Shown piece by piece: positions 56,360 to 64,000 of a stretch of DNA of 64,000 bases. The notes beneath the pieces are model-generated. The model was not told the origin of the DNA. It did no database searches and saw nothing but the letters and a program-made list of their open reading frames with translations. The translations under genes were made by a program, and so were the position numbers. The first letter of the stretch is position 1. Each line of letters opens with the position of its first letter. This stretch comes from Porticoccus sp041395745 (GTDB lineage: Bacteria > Pseudomonadota > Gammaproteobacteria > Pseudomonadales > Porticoccaceae), in NCBI GenBank assembly GCA_041395745.1, contig JAWKZV010000003.1:248001-312000 (forward strand), given 5' to 3'.

Positions 56360-59014
56360 TCAGCAGCTCAGAGGGTTGGTTTTTTCGGGATCGATGCCAA
56401 AGTCCACGATAGCTTTGGCTACCACGGATTTGTCGATCAGCCCCTCGTCGGCCAGCGCCTTCAGTGCCGCAACGGCCACGAAGTAACGGTTCACCTCGAA
56501 GAAATGGCGCAATTTTTCACGGCTATCGCTGCGTCCGAAACCATCGGTGCCGAGCACGTGGTAGCGAGCGGGAATAAAGGCTCGCAGTTGTTCCGAATAG
56601 CTCTTCATGTAATCGGTAGCCACCACTACCGGTCCCTGACGCCCTGACAATTGCCGGGTGATGTAGGGGACTTTTGACTCCGCTTCCGGATGCAACAGGT
56701 TCCAGCGCTGGGTTTCCTGTCCCTCCCGGGCCAGCTGGTTGACGCTGGTGAGGCTCCAGATATCAGACTCAACGCCAAACTGCTCGCGCAGAATATCGGC
56801 CGCCTCCCGCACCTCGTTGAGAATGGCGCCAGCTCCCATCAGCTGCACTTTCAGTTTGGCTTCGCCGCCGGCCTGGAACAGGTACATACCCTTGACGATG
56901 CCTTCTTCCGCCCCTTCCGGCATGGCCGGTTGCAGGTAGTTTTCGTTCATGGTGGTGATGTAGTAGAAGCAGTTCTCCTTATCCTGGAACATGGCGCGCA
57001 GCCCGTCCTGCATGATCACCACCACTTCATAACCGTAGGCGGGGTCGTAGGTGCGGCAGTTGGGGATGGTATTCGCCAGCAGGTGGCTGTGACCGTCCTG
57101 GTGCTGCAAGCCTTCACCGTTCAGGGTGGTGCGCCCGGAAGTGGCACCAATAAGGAAACCCCGTGCCTGCATGTCACCGGCCGCCCAGGCAAAGTCACCG
57201 ATGCGCTGGAAACCGAACATGGAGTAGTACACGTAGACCGGAATCATCGGGCATTCGTAGTTGCTGTAGGAAGTGGCCAGAGCCATCCAGGCGGACATGG
57301 CTCCGGCTTCATTGATTCCCTCTTCGAGAATCTGGCCGCGCTTGTCCTCCTTGTAATACATGATCTGATCGCGGTCCTGGGGCACGTATTTCTGTCCCGC
57401 AGAGGAATAGATCCCCAACTGGCGAAACATGCCTTCCATACCAAAGGTACGCGCCTCATCGGGCACTATCGGCACGACCCGCTCGCCGATGTTCTTGTCT
57501 TTTACCAGCGCCCCCAGCATCCGCACGAAGGCCATGGTGGTGGAAATACGGCGCTCACCGCTACTTTCCAGCAGTTTGGTAAAGTCACCCAGGGCCGGGG
57601 CCTGCAGGGACTGGAAATCCGCACGGCGGGTGGGCACTGAGCCCCCCAGGGAAGTGCGACGCTTCTTCATGTAGACCATTTCCGGACTGTCTTCCGGTGG
57701 CCGGTAATAGGGCACTTTCTCCAGCTCGTCATCGGGAATGGGGATACCGAAACGGTCGCGGAAGTGTTTCAGACCTTCGAAGTCCAGCTTTTTGATGGAG
57801 TGGGTATCGTTGGCCGCTTCACCAGCCCCCACACCCATGCCGTAACCTTTTACGGTTTTCGCCAGGATCACGGTGGGCTGACCCTTGTGGGCCACGGCCT
57901 CAGCGTAGGCGGCATAGACTTTATAGGGGTCGTGGCCACCGCGGTTCAGGTACATGATGTCGCGATCACTGAGGTCGGCCACCATCTCCTTCAACTCCGG
58001 ATATGCGCCGAAGAAATGTTCACGGGTATAGGCTCCGCCGTTGTGCTTGTAGTTCTGGTAGTCGCCGTCGCAGGCCTCATTCATGCGCTTCTGCATGAGG
58101 CCATTCACATCCTTCTCGAACAGGGGGTCCCAGTGGCGCCCCCACACTACCTTGATGACGTTCCAACCGGCGCCGCGGAACACACCTTCCAGCTCCTGGA
58201 TGATCTTGCCGTTGCCGCGTACCGGTCCGTCCAGGCGCTGCAGGTTACAGTTGACCACGAAAATCAGGTTCTCCAGCTCCTCACGGCCCGCCAGTGAAAT
58301 GGCGCCCAGGGTTTCCGGTTCGTCACATTCACCATCGCCTAGGAATGCCCACACTTTACGGTCGCCCCGGGGAGCCAGTCCGCGGGCAGACAAGTAGCGC
58401 ATCACGTGGGCCTGGTAGATGGCCTGCAACGGGCCAAGCCCCATGGATACCGTTGGGAATTGCCAGTAATCGGGCATCAACCAGGGATGAGGGTAGGAGG
58501 ACAGGCCCTCTCCGCCTACTTCACGGCGGTAATTGTCCAGGGTCTGCTCGTCGAAACGGCCTTCGAGGAATGAACGGGCGTAGATTCCGGGGGCGCTGTG
58601 TCCCTGGAAGTAGATCAGGTCGCCGAGCTCATCGCCCTCGTTGCCGCGGAAGAAGTAGTTGTAACCGACATCGTACAGGGTGGCAGAAGAGGCAAAGGAA
58701 GCGATGTGACCACCGATACCCTCGTCGGGATTTTTATTGGCTCGCATCACCATCGCCAGGGCATTCCAGCGAATCAGGGAGCGGATGCGCCGCTCCATGA
58801 ACAGATCTCCCGGCATGCGTTTTTCCCGGGTCACAGAAATAGTATTGCGGTAGGGTGTTGTAATCGCCGGGGGCATTCCAATACCGGTGGATGTCGCCCG
58901 GTCCAACAGTTTTTGCAGCAGATAGGCCGCCCGCTCCGGCCCTTGGTGTTTCAACACAGAATCCAGCGATTCGAGCCACTCTCGGGTCTCGACAGGATCC
59001 ATATCTTCGTGCAT
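56360..59014 (-). CDS. aceE: Pyruvate dehydrogenase E1, homodimeric
   Basis: The 884-residue protein starts MHEDMDPVETREWLESLDSV and has the ThDP motif GDGECDEPETLGAISLAGREELENLIFVVNCNLQRLDGPVRGN. The later blocks include YPELKEMVADLSDRDIMYL, EGINEAGAMSAWMALATSY, and a C-terminal domain with TDGFGRSDSREKLRHFF. This is the gammaproteobacterial homodimeric E1 that decarboxylates pyruvate and reductively acetylates E2. AAGG precedes the ATG. An inverted repeat lies in the upstream region. Together with aceF it makes a two-gene operon. Confidence 0.98.
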   Translation of the reverse strand: MHEDMDPVETREWLESLDSVLKHQGPERAAYLLQKLLDRATSTGIGMPPAITTPYRNTISVTREKRMPGDLFMERRIRSLIRWNALAMVMRANKNPDEGIGGHIASFASSATLYDVGYNYFFRGNEGDELGDLIYFQGHSAPGIYARSFLEGRFDEQTLDNYRREVGGEGLSSYPHPWLMPDYWQFPTVSMGLGPLQAIYQAHVMRYLSARGLAPRGDRKVWAFLGDGECDEPETLGAISLAGREELENLIFVVNCNLQRLDGPVRGNGKIIQELEGVFRGAGWNVIKVVWGRHWDPLFEKDVNGLMQKRMNEACDGDYQNYKHNGGAYTREHFFGAYPELKEMVADLSDRDIMYLNRGGHDPYKVYAAYAEAVAHKGQPTVILAKTVKGYGMGVGAGEAANDTHSIKKLDFEGLKHFRDRFGIPIPDDELEKVPYYRPPEDSPEMVYMKKRRTSLGGSVPTRRADFQSLQAPALGDFTKLLESSGERRISTTMAFVRMLGALVKDKNIGERVVPIVPDEARTFGMEGMFRQLGIYSSAGQKYVPQDRDQIMYYKEDKRGQILEEGINEAGAMSAWMALATSYSNYECPMIPVYVYYSMFGFQRIGDFAWAAGDMQARGFLIGATSGRTTLNGEGLQHQDGHSHLLANTIPNCRTYDPAYGYEVVVIMQDGLRAMFQDKENCFYYITTMNENYLQPAMPEGAEEGIVKGMYLFQAGGEAKLKVQLMGAGAILNEVREAADILREQFGVESDIWSLTSVNQLAREGQETQRWNLLHPEAESKVPYITRQLSGRQGPVVVATDYMKSYSEQLRAFIPARYHVLGTDGFGRSDSREKLRHFFEVNRYFVAVAALKALADEGLIDKSVVAKAIVDFGIDPEKTNPLSC

Positions 59015-59052
59015 GTCCAGTACCTTTCTATTCTGTCGTTATTTTGGCGTGT

Positions 59053-59086
59053 GGGGATGCGACTGTTATCACTATACAACATCCCC
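59053..59086. promoter_or_regulatory. Inverted repeat upstream of aceE, possible operator
   Basis: GGGGATG (59053-59059) and CATCCCC (59080-59086) form a perfect 7-bp inverted repeat with 20 bases between, which on minus contains TATAGT (59076-59071), a -10-like box. It lies about 40-70 bases before the aceE ATG. It is unlike the PdhR consensus. A second palindrome GTAGT-ATA-ACTAC lies further up at 59126-59138. Confidence 0.4.
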
Positions 59087-59140
59087 GCTAAACGGTTTCA
59101 CGGGGTTTCCGCGCGCCGGATGCGTGTAGTATAACTACAT

Positions 59141-59194
59141 AAAAAAGGGCTTTCAACCTCTATCCGCACAAACGGCCGTAGGATTGAAAGCCCT
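59141..59194 (-). terminator. Terminator of the M16 peptidase gene
   Basis: On the minus strand the perfect stem AGGGCTTTCAA/TTGAAAGCCCT (59184-59194 with 59146-59156) is followed by a T run (complement of AAAAAA at 59140-59145), 64 bases after the stop codon. The loop is long (27 bases) but could have its own pairing. Confidence 0.75.
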
Positions 59195-59257
59195 GATAAA
59201 TTTATTTAACTATATGTTTTTTAATGAAATTTAAAAACTACACAAAAAATAGTTTTA

Positions 59258-62074
59258 TTACATATTTGGCGAAGGCAAATGGTACACCTTGCTACCGTCG
59301 TTCATCCCCAGCCCTGACATAAAGCCGCCGTCGCGACCGTCCAGCTGCATGGAATAGCCGGCGTTCACCATCACCTCTGTGTAAGTTTCGATGACGTCGA
59401 CGCGATCCATTTTTTCCACAGCGGCGATCAACTGCTGGCGCCGCGAGAAATCGTAGTCGCGCAGATCAATGCTGCCCCAGTAACGGGAAGACTGTTCCGC
59501 CAGACTCTTCGGCTTTTCTTTCAGACCAGTCAGAATGGCCGCACGGTGACGATCGAACTCCACGTCTGTCAGGGTATTCATCACGCTGGCAAAATCTGCC
59601 ACAAACTTATCCACCGCTCCTTCGAGCTTGGGCACATCCGCCGCTGGCGACTGCACCAGCAACCCGAAACCGGGCACCCGGTCGAGCCCAAGATCCACTG
59701 CGGCGACGACATAGCCCAATTGCTGCTGGGTGCGCAGTTCATGGAAAAATGGCGCCTTGATGATCTGTCGCAGGACCATGAAGCGGGCGGTTTCGTCCAC
59801 ATTATCGCTGCGCCCCTGGTAATAGCGGAGCACGCCGGCATCACGGTGCTCAATCGCCATGGGCACCTGTATTTTCGCCCCGGGCAACACCTGGGTGATG
59901 CCCCGTTCCGGCCAGGCCGAGGGCTGGGGAGCGGCAAGCCGCGACGCCATCGTCCCAGCCATGTCCTTCACCGCAGCACTGTCCAGGTTGCCGCTAGCGA
60001 GAATTTCCAGGGACGCGCCCTGGTAGAGAGAGGAGACAAAGTTGCGGAATGTATCTGCATCAAAGGGCTCCAGGGCCTCTGCCAGGCGCGTGGGCTGCCA
60101 GGCATTAATATCCAGCAAGTAGCCTGGCTCGCGCATCAACTGCAGGTAGGGGGTGTCCTTGCTGCTGTTGTTCCAGTGACGAATCAGCTCCTGACGCAGT
60201 CGCTCAATCAAGTCATTGGACAGGTCCGGCTTCAACAGACCACCCACCACACTGTTCACCAGCAACGGCAGCTTGTCATCGAAGCCACTGAATAACAGCC
60301 CGATGCCGTCATCGCGGCGGTTCACGCCATAGCGCAACCCGGCCAGCGCCGCTTCGTAGCTGGTTTCATTGAGCGTTTCCTCCACTACCCGCAAGTAGAG
60401 GTCAGTCATGGCAGCCGCCTTGACGCCTACTGTGTTAGGGGCATGGATGGCCACATACAACTGTGCTTTTGGCACCTGATAGAAATCATCTGCATAGTGC
60501 CACAGGCGGTATTGCGGCTGATTGACCAACAGTGCGGGTCTGACCGGCTCCGCCGCCTTTTGCGGATGCTTGAGCGCAAGATTTTCCGGCACGTAGGGGT
60601 TGGGCTCGGGCAGTGCCAGCTGATCCGCGGCAGCAATATCGCCCGGCAAGGCCGGCAATCTGGTCACACCGTAGGGAACCTGGTACTTCTCGGTGACCTG
60701 CTCGGTTTTAACCTCGGGAGCCATCAGCATCACCATTGCGTTGTCCGGCCTGAGGTAACCCAGCATGCTCTCAATCAGCGCCTGGTCGTAAAGATCCATT
60801 CGGTAGGGCCCGCGAATCACATCGACGTAGGGGTACTCCTGGAGATTGGTGGCGAGAGCGCTTACCCGGCTGACCGGGTCTTTCAATTCCATGTAACGGA
60901 ACTGCTGGTCGGCCAGTGCACCCTGCTCCCGGAACCGCCACTGGTCGACGCCGCCCTTCTTCACGAGCGCGATCTCGTCATAGACCAGCGTCAGCACCTG
61001 TTGCCAATGTTCGTAGCCGGCAGGCGTCAAACCGATAGTTATATCGAAACTGCTGCCGCTGAGATCGGAGATGCCTTCTCCAGCTCGCAGGCTCTCCGCC
61101 CATCCCAGCGCTTTCAGCACACCGAGCAGACTACCCTTGCCCTCATGGCCTACCAGATTGCCCAGGTAACTGAGCGGCTTTTCCCGATCGAATTCGGTCA
61201 CCGCCGGCATCGGGAAGGTGACAGACAGTTCACGCAATTCGCGCACTGGCTGCATGGTCACCAGCAACGGCAAGGCATCCGCCTTGAACAGCGGTTTGCC
61301 ATGCTCAGGCTTGTCACTGTGGAAGTTAGGCACCGCCTCGAAGCGGTCGCGCACCAGCCCTTCCAGCTCATCCAGAGTCCGGGGTGCGAGCACGACCAGT
61401 GCCATGCGATTGGCTGAATAGTGTGCTTTGTAGAACGCCAGAAGGTCCTGCCGCAATTTGCCATCGGGATCCGCCAGAGTGTCCAGATTACCGACACTGA
61501 ACTTGGCAGCCGGGTGCTCAGGATTCACCACCTGACTGAAGACATCCATCTGGCGCCGGTAATCATTTTTGATCCGGGCCTTGTACTCCGAGTGCACGGC
61601 GTTCTTCTCGCGATCCACGTAATCGCCGTTAAAAAGCGGGGCGACAAAGAAACGGGAAAAGCGGTCCAGCGCAAGCTCAAAGTCAGCGGGATTGATATCG
61701 AAGAAATAGTTGGTGTGCTCGAACGAGGTATAGGCATTGTGCTGCCCACCGTGCTCGCTGATGAACGCCTGGTACTCGTCCGGCTCAGGGTATTTGTCGG
61801 TACCGAGAAACAGCATGTGCTCCAGGAAGTGCGCCAGCCCCTGGCGCTGCTGCGGATCACTGGAACTGCCGACAAAGACATCCAGGGCAGCGGCGGCCTT
61901 GTCCGCCTTCTGGTCAGAGATCAGCAATACCTGCAACTCATTGGGCAACACCAGGTAGCGGTATGAGGAGGTATCGCTCTCACTGCGGGCGATATCCTCA
62001 CTGGAGAGCGGCGCCTCGGCAAAGGCGGGAAAAACAAACAGGAAACAAACAAAGGCAACAACAAGTCTTTTCAT
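59258..62074 (-). CDS. M16 family zinc peptidase, pitrilysin/insulinase type, exported
   Basis: The 938-residue product has a signal peptide (MKRLVVAFVCFLFVFPAFA) and four M16 half-barrels. The zinc motif is His82-x-x-Glu85-His86 in RQGLAHFLEHMLFLGT, with the later ligand Glu in EKNAVHSEYKARIKND. It is the full-length, single-chain protease III type (Ptr, insulin-degrading enzyme), which cleaves short peptides in the periplasm. Family length is about 960. An AI-2E/PerM-family gene lies upstream on the same strand (43-base gap). Local base composition near the 3' end is AT-rich. Confidence 0.95.
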   Translation of the reverse strand: MKRLVVAFVCFLFVFPAFAEAPLSSEDIARSESDTSSYRYLVLPNELQVLLISDQKADKAAAALDVFVGSSSDPQQRQGLAHFLEHMLFLGTDKYPEPDEYQAFISEHGGQHNAYTSFEHTNYFFDINPADFELALDRFSRFFVAPLFNGDYVDREKNAVHSEYKARIKNDYRRQMDVFSQVVNPEHPAAKFSVGNLDTLADPDGKLRQDLLAFYKAHYSANRMALVVLAPRTLDELEGLVRDRFEAVPNFHSDKPEHGKPLFKADALPLLVTMQPVRELRELSVTFPMPAVTEFDREKPLSYLGNLVGHEGKGSLLGVLKALGWAESLRAGEGISDLSGSSFDITIGLTPAGYEHWQQVLTLVYDEIALVKKGGVDQWRFREQGALADQQFRYMELKDPVSRVSALATNLQEYPYVDVIRGPYRMDLYDQALIESMLGYLRPDNAMVMLMAPEVKTEQVTEKYQVPYGVTRLPALPGDIAAADQLALPEPNPYVPENLALKHPQKAAEPVRPALLVNQPQYRLWHYADDFYQVPKAQLYVAIHAPNTVGVKAAAMTDLYLRVVEETLNETSYEAALAGLRYGVNRRDDGIGLLFSGFDDKLPLLVNSVVGGLLKPDLSNDLIERLRQELIRHWNNSSKDTPYLQLMREPGYLLDINAWQPTRLAEALEPFDADTFRNFVSSLYQGASLEILASGNLDSAAVKDMAGTMASRLAAPQPSAWPERGITQVLPGAKIQVPMAIEHRDAGVLRYYQGRSDNVDETARFMVLRQIIKAPFFHELRTQQQLGYVVAAVDLGLDRVPGFGLLVQSPAADVPKLEGAVDKFVADFASVMNTLTDVEFDRHRAAILTGLKEKPKSLAEQSSRYWGSIDLRDYDFSRRQQLIAAVEKMDRVDVIETYTEVMVNAGYSMQLDGRDGGFMSGLGMNDGSKVYHLPSPNM

Positions 62075-62117
62075 GGAAATCCGTCTTTCTTATCGGGTAA
62101 TAACTGGGAAACCGGGA

Positions 62118-63188
62118 CTACTCGGACAGCGGCTCCCCGGCATCAGTTCGCGGCCAGGCGTTATAAAGTGCCTTGACCAAGGTGGCCAGGGGTATGGCGA
62201 AGAACACCCCCCAGAAGCCCCACAAACCGCCGAACACCAGCACGGCGAGAATGATGGCAATGGGGTGAAGATTGACTGCTTCGGAAAACAGCAGGGGTAC
62301 CAGTACGTTACCGTCCAGCGCCTGGATGATGCCGTAGATGATAACCAGCCAGAACAAGTCACCGCCCCAGCCCCACTGGAAGTAGGCCACCAGAGTGACG
62401 GGAATGGTCACTACCACGGCACCGATATAGGGAATGACCACCGACAAGCCCACCAGCAACCCCAGCAGCGCGGCGTATTGCAACCCCATCACCAGGAAGG
62501 TCACGTAACTGACCACCCCGACCACCAGAATTTCGATGGCCTTGCCACGAACATAATTGGCCATCTGCAGATTCATTTCATGCCAGATGCGCCACATCAC
62601 CGGGCGCTCCCGGGGCAGCAGAGAGGACATGAGTCCGAGCAGCTCATCCTTGTCCTTGAGCATGAAGAACACCAGCAGCGGTACCAGCACCAGGTACACC
62701 ATCATCACCACCACGCTGGGAAAGGTGCTGAAGGAAAAAGTGACAAGACGCTCAGCCATCCCTGCCACTTCCTTTGAGGCCTGGCTGAGCAGGTCCTTGA
62801 GCTGGGCTTCGGAAATGATATGGGGGTATTTCTCCGGCAGCAGCATCAACACGCCCTGCCAGTGTTTAACCATGTTTGGGATCTCACTGGTCAGATTGGC
62901 AGCCTGACGGCCGATCAGCGGCAGCAGCACGATGAGGATGGCCAGAAATATGCCCACAAACATCAGGAACACCAGGATCACGGCTACCAGCCGCGGCACC
63001 TTCCACTTGATCAGGCGGTTGACGCTACCCTGCAACAGGAAGGCAAAAATGATCGCTGCCAGGAAAGGCGCCAGTATCTCGCCCATGGTCACCATGACGA
63101 CCAGGGCCACCAGCAGCAGGAAGGTCAACAATACCGCCTCTTCCTCTCCGAAATAGCGGTCGACCCAGTTTCCAAGCACTTTCCACAT
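62118..63188 (-). CDS. AI-2E transporter/PerM family membrane protein
   Basis: The 356-residue protein has seven to eight hydrophobic segments. It contains GEILAPFLAAIIFAFLLQGSVNRLIKWKVPR near the N-terminus, a large soluble loop (MVKHWQGVLMLLPEKYPHIISEAQLKDLL), and the diagnostic LLGLLVGLSVVIPYIGAVVVTIPVTLVAYFQWG followed by QALDGNVLVPLLFSEAVNLHPIAIILAVLVFGGLWGFWGVFFAIPLATL. The family (TqsA, PerM, YdiK) exports autoinducer-2 or ions; which applies cannot be told. It is divergent from the M48 peptidase gene. Gene neighbours in relatives include bcp and arsC. Confidence 0.93.
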   Translation of the reverse strand: MWKVLGNWVDRYFGEEEAVLLTFLLLVALVVMVTMGEILAPFLAAIIFAFLLQGSVNRLIKWKVPRLVAVILVFLMFVGIFLAILIVLLPLIGRQAANLTSEIPNMVKHWQGVLMLLPEKYPHIISEAQLKDLLSQASKEVAGMAERLVTFSFSTFPSVVVMMVYLVLVPLLVFFMLKDKDELLGLMSSLLPRERPVMWRIWHEMNLQMANYVRGKAIEILVVGVVSYVTFLVMGLQYAALLGLLVGLSVVIPYIGAVVVTIPVTLVAYFQWGWGGDLFWLVIIYGIIQALDGNVLVPLLFSEAVNLHPIAIILAVLVFGGLWGFWGVFFAIPLATLVKALYNAWPRTDAGEPLSE

Positions 63189-63390
63189 ACCGACACCCCA
63201 CCGGACAAAAGCCCGCTAAAAGAAACGGCAGATTACGGAATCCCCCGAAGCGCTTCAAGGACCCGGGAGCAACCTTTTTCCCACCGGAACGTTTTTCACC
63301 ACAAAGGGCACGAATCCCCATGAATTTGGTCTTACAGATACGTTACTATCCCAAAACAACGCTCTTAAGGCGGTTCAACGGACTTTTTCA

Positions 63391-64000
63391 GTGCTGATCA
63401 GACGTATCCCCCATTTCTTCACTTTTGCCCTGTTACTCGCCCTGCTGATTCCCTCCTCGAGGGCAGCCAACATTGAGTTGCCATCTCTGGGGGACACAAC
63501 CTCTGCTGTCATCTCGCAACAACAGGAATATGAACTGGGTCAGGCCTGGCTGCGCGCATACCGCAGCCGCATCCCCGAATTCAACGATCCCGAATTGCAC
63601 AGTTACCTGGAACAGCTGCTGGTCAAACTGGCCGTGCACAGCCAGCTGGAAGACCACCGTCTGTCCCTGGTGGCCATCAATAACCCCACCATGAATGCCT
63701 TTGCTGTCCCCGGCGGGGTCATTGGCGTACACCTGGGGCTGTTCCGCTACGCCAAATCCGAACACCAGCTGGCGTCAGTACTGGCGCACGAATTGGCTCA
63801 CCTCAGCCAGCGGCATTTTGCCCGGCGTGTCGCCGAACAGCGCAAAAATTCCATGACGACCATGGCGGGAATGCTCGCCAGCCTGGTGTTGGCCGCCACA
63901 GTGGGCGGTGATGCGGGAATCGCGGCAATGACCGCCACCCAGGCCGCCAGCCTGCAAAACACCCTGCGCTACAGCCGTCAGAATGAACAGGAAGCGGATC
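63391..64000 (+). CDS. M48 family metallopeptidase, BepA-like, N-terminal part (3' end outside window)
   Basis: From a GTG at 63391 the frame is open to the window end, giving 203 residues of a protein whose relatives have about 480. It has a signal peptide (RRIPHFFTFALLLALLIPSSRA, cleaved near SRA-ANI) and the zinc motif HELAH (His133, Glu134, His137) in SVLAHELAHLSQRHFARR. The block NNPTMNAFAVPGGVIGVHLGLF is a strong BepA/YfgC feature. BepA is a periplasmic chaperone-protease for outer-membrane proteins with a C-terminal TPR domain, which lies past the window. The start codon is not certain. Confidence 0.88.
   Translation, partial: MLIRRIPHFFTFALLLALLIPSSRAANIELPSLGDTTSAVISQQQEYELGQAWLRAYRSRIPEFNDPELHSYLEQLLVKLAVHSQLEDHRLSLVAINNPTMNAFAVPGGVIGVHLGLFRYAKSEHQLASVLAHELAHLSQRHFARRVAEQRKNSMTTMAGMLASLVLAATVGGDAGIAAMTATQAASLQNTLRYSRQNEQEAD

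Overview
The window is chromosomal DNA of a gammaproteobacterium. The markers are a csrA gene between lysC/alaS and tRNA-Ser(GCU), a complete rnfABCDGE operon, mutS-fdxA, pncC-recA, purMN, hda, a homodimeric-type aceE with a three-lipoyl aceF, and an AceF catalytic motif of the Pseudomonas/Azotobacter kind. Base composition is high in GC for most of its length. My guess is a marine Cellvibrionales-type organism such as a Microbulbifer relative, from gene order and recall rather than from any search.

Layout. 0-4.3 kb: the end of an MFS transporter, a YebC/PmpR-type regulator, a DsbA-family isomerase, a trypsin-like gene broken at its catalytic serine, a LysE exporter, a truncated ADP-ribosylglycohydrolase and a frameshifted rnfH. 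4.3-10.8 kb, mostly minus strand: tRNA-Ser, csrA, lysC, alaS, a HIT protein, a Trm112-like protein, an M23 peptidase and a DUF6491-like protein. 10.9-16.9 kb: a YheT hydrolase, then recX, a DUF4126 gene, a membrane hydroxylase with a 16-copy hexanucleotide repeat just before its start, recA with a perfect LexA box, pncC and an RlmD/TrmA-like methyltransferase. 17-18.1 kb: a lower-GC acyltransferase. 18.2-27.8 kb: mutS, fdxA, sppA, a DUF2069 protein, wrbA, arsC, yihY, a thioredoxin-like lipoprotein and an aldehyde dehydrogenase, followed by a 102-bp palindromic element. 27.9-33.5 kb: hda, DUF2066, purM, purN, DUF3108, CDGSH and DUF3014 genes.

33.5-35.5 kb is the clearest accessory segment. It is AT-rich, holds three genes without clear homologues among housekeeping families, and contains an integron attC-like site with no integrase, so it looks like a small orphan cassette cluster. 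35.6-39.4 kb: a DODA-type dioxygenase, a His/Cys-rich orphan, a SET-domain protein, a SirB protein, dcd and apbC. 39.5-47.9 kb: metG and the Rnf complex, whose RnfC carries a long repeat-rich coiled-coil tail. 48-53.7 kb: a thiamine-diphosphate enzyme, a DASS transporter, yaiI and a DeaD/CsdA helicase. 53.7-64 kb: a DUF4864 gene, aceF and aceE, an insulinase-type M16 peptidase, an AI-2E/PerM family protein and the start of an M48 (BepA-like) peptidase cut by the window end.

The most notable observations are the integron-like islet, three damaged genes within about 2.2 kb (one explained by loss of one copy of an 11-bp direct repeat), the hexanucleotide microsatellite between recA and recX, the palindromic element after the aldehyde dehydrogenase gene, and an operator-like inverted repeat upstream of aceE. 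No CRISPR array, rRNA, prophage or intact transposase was seen.
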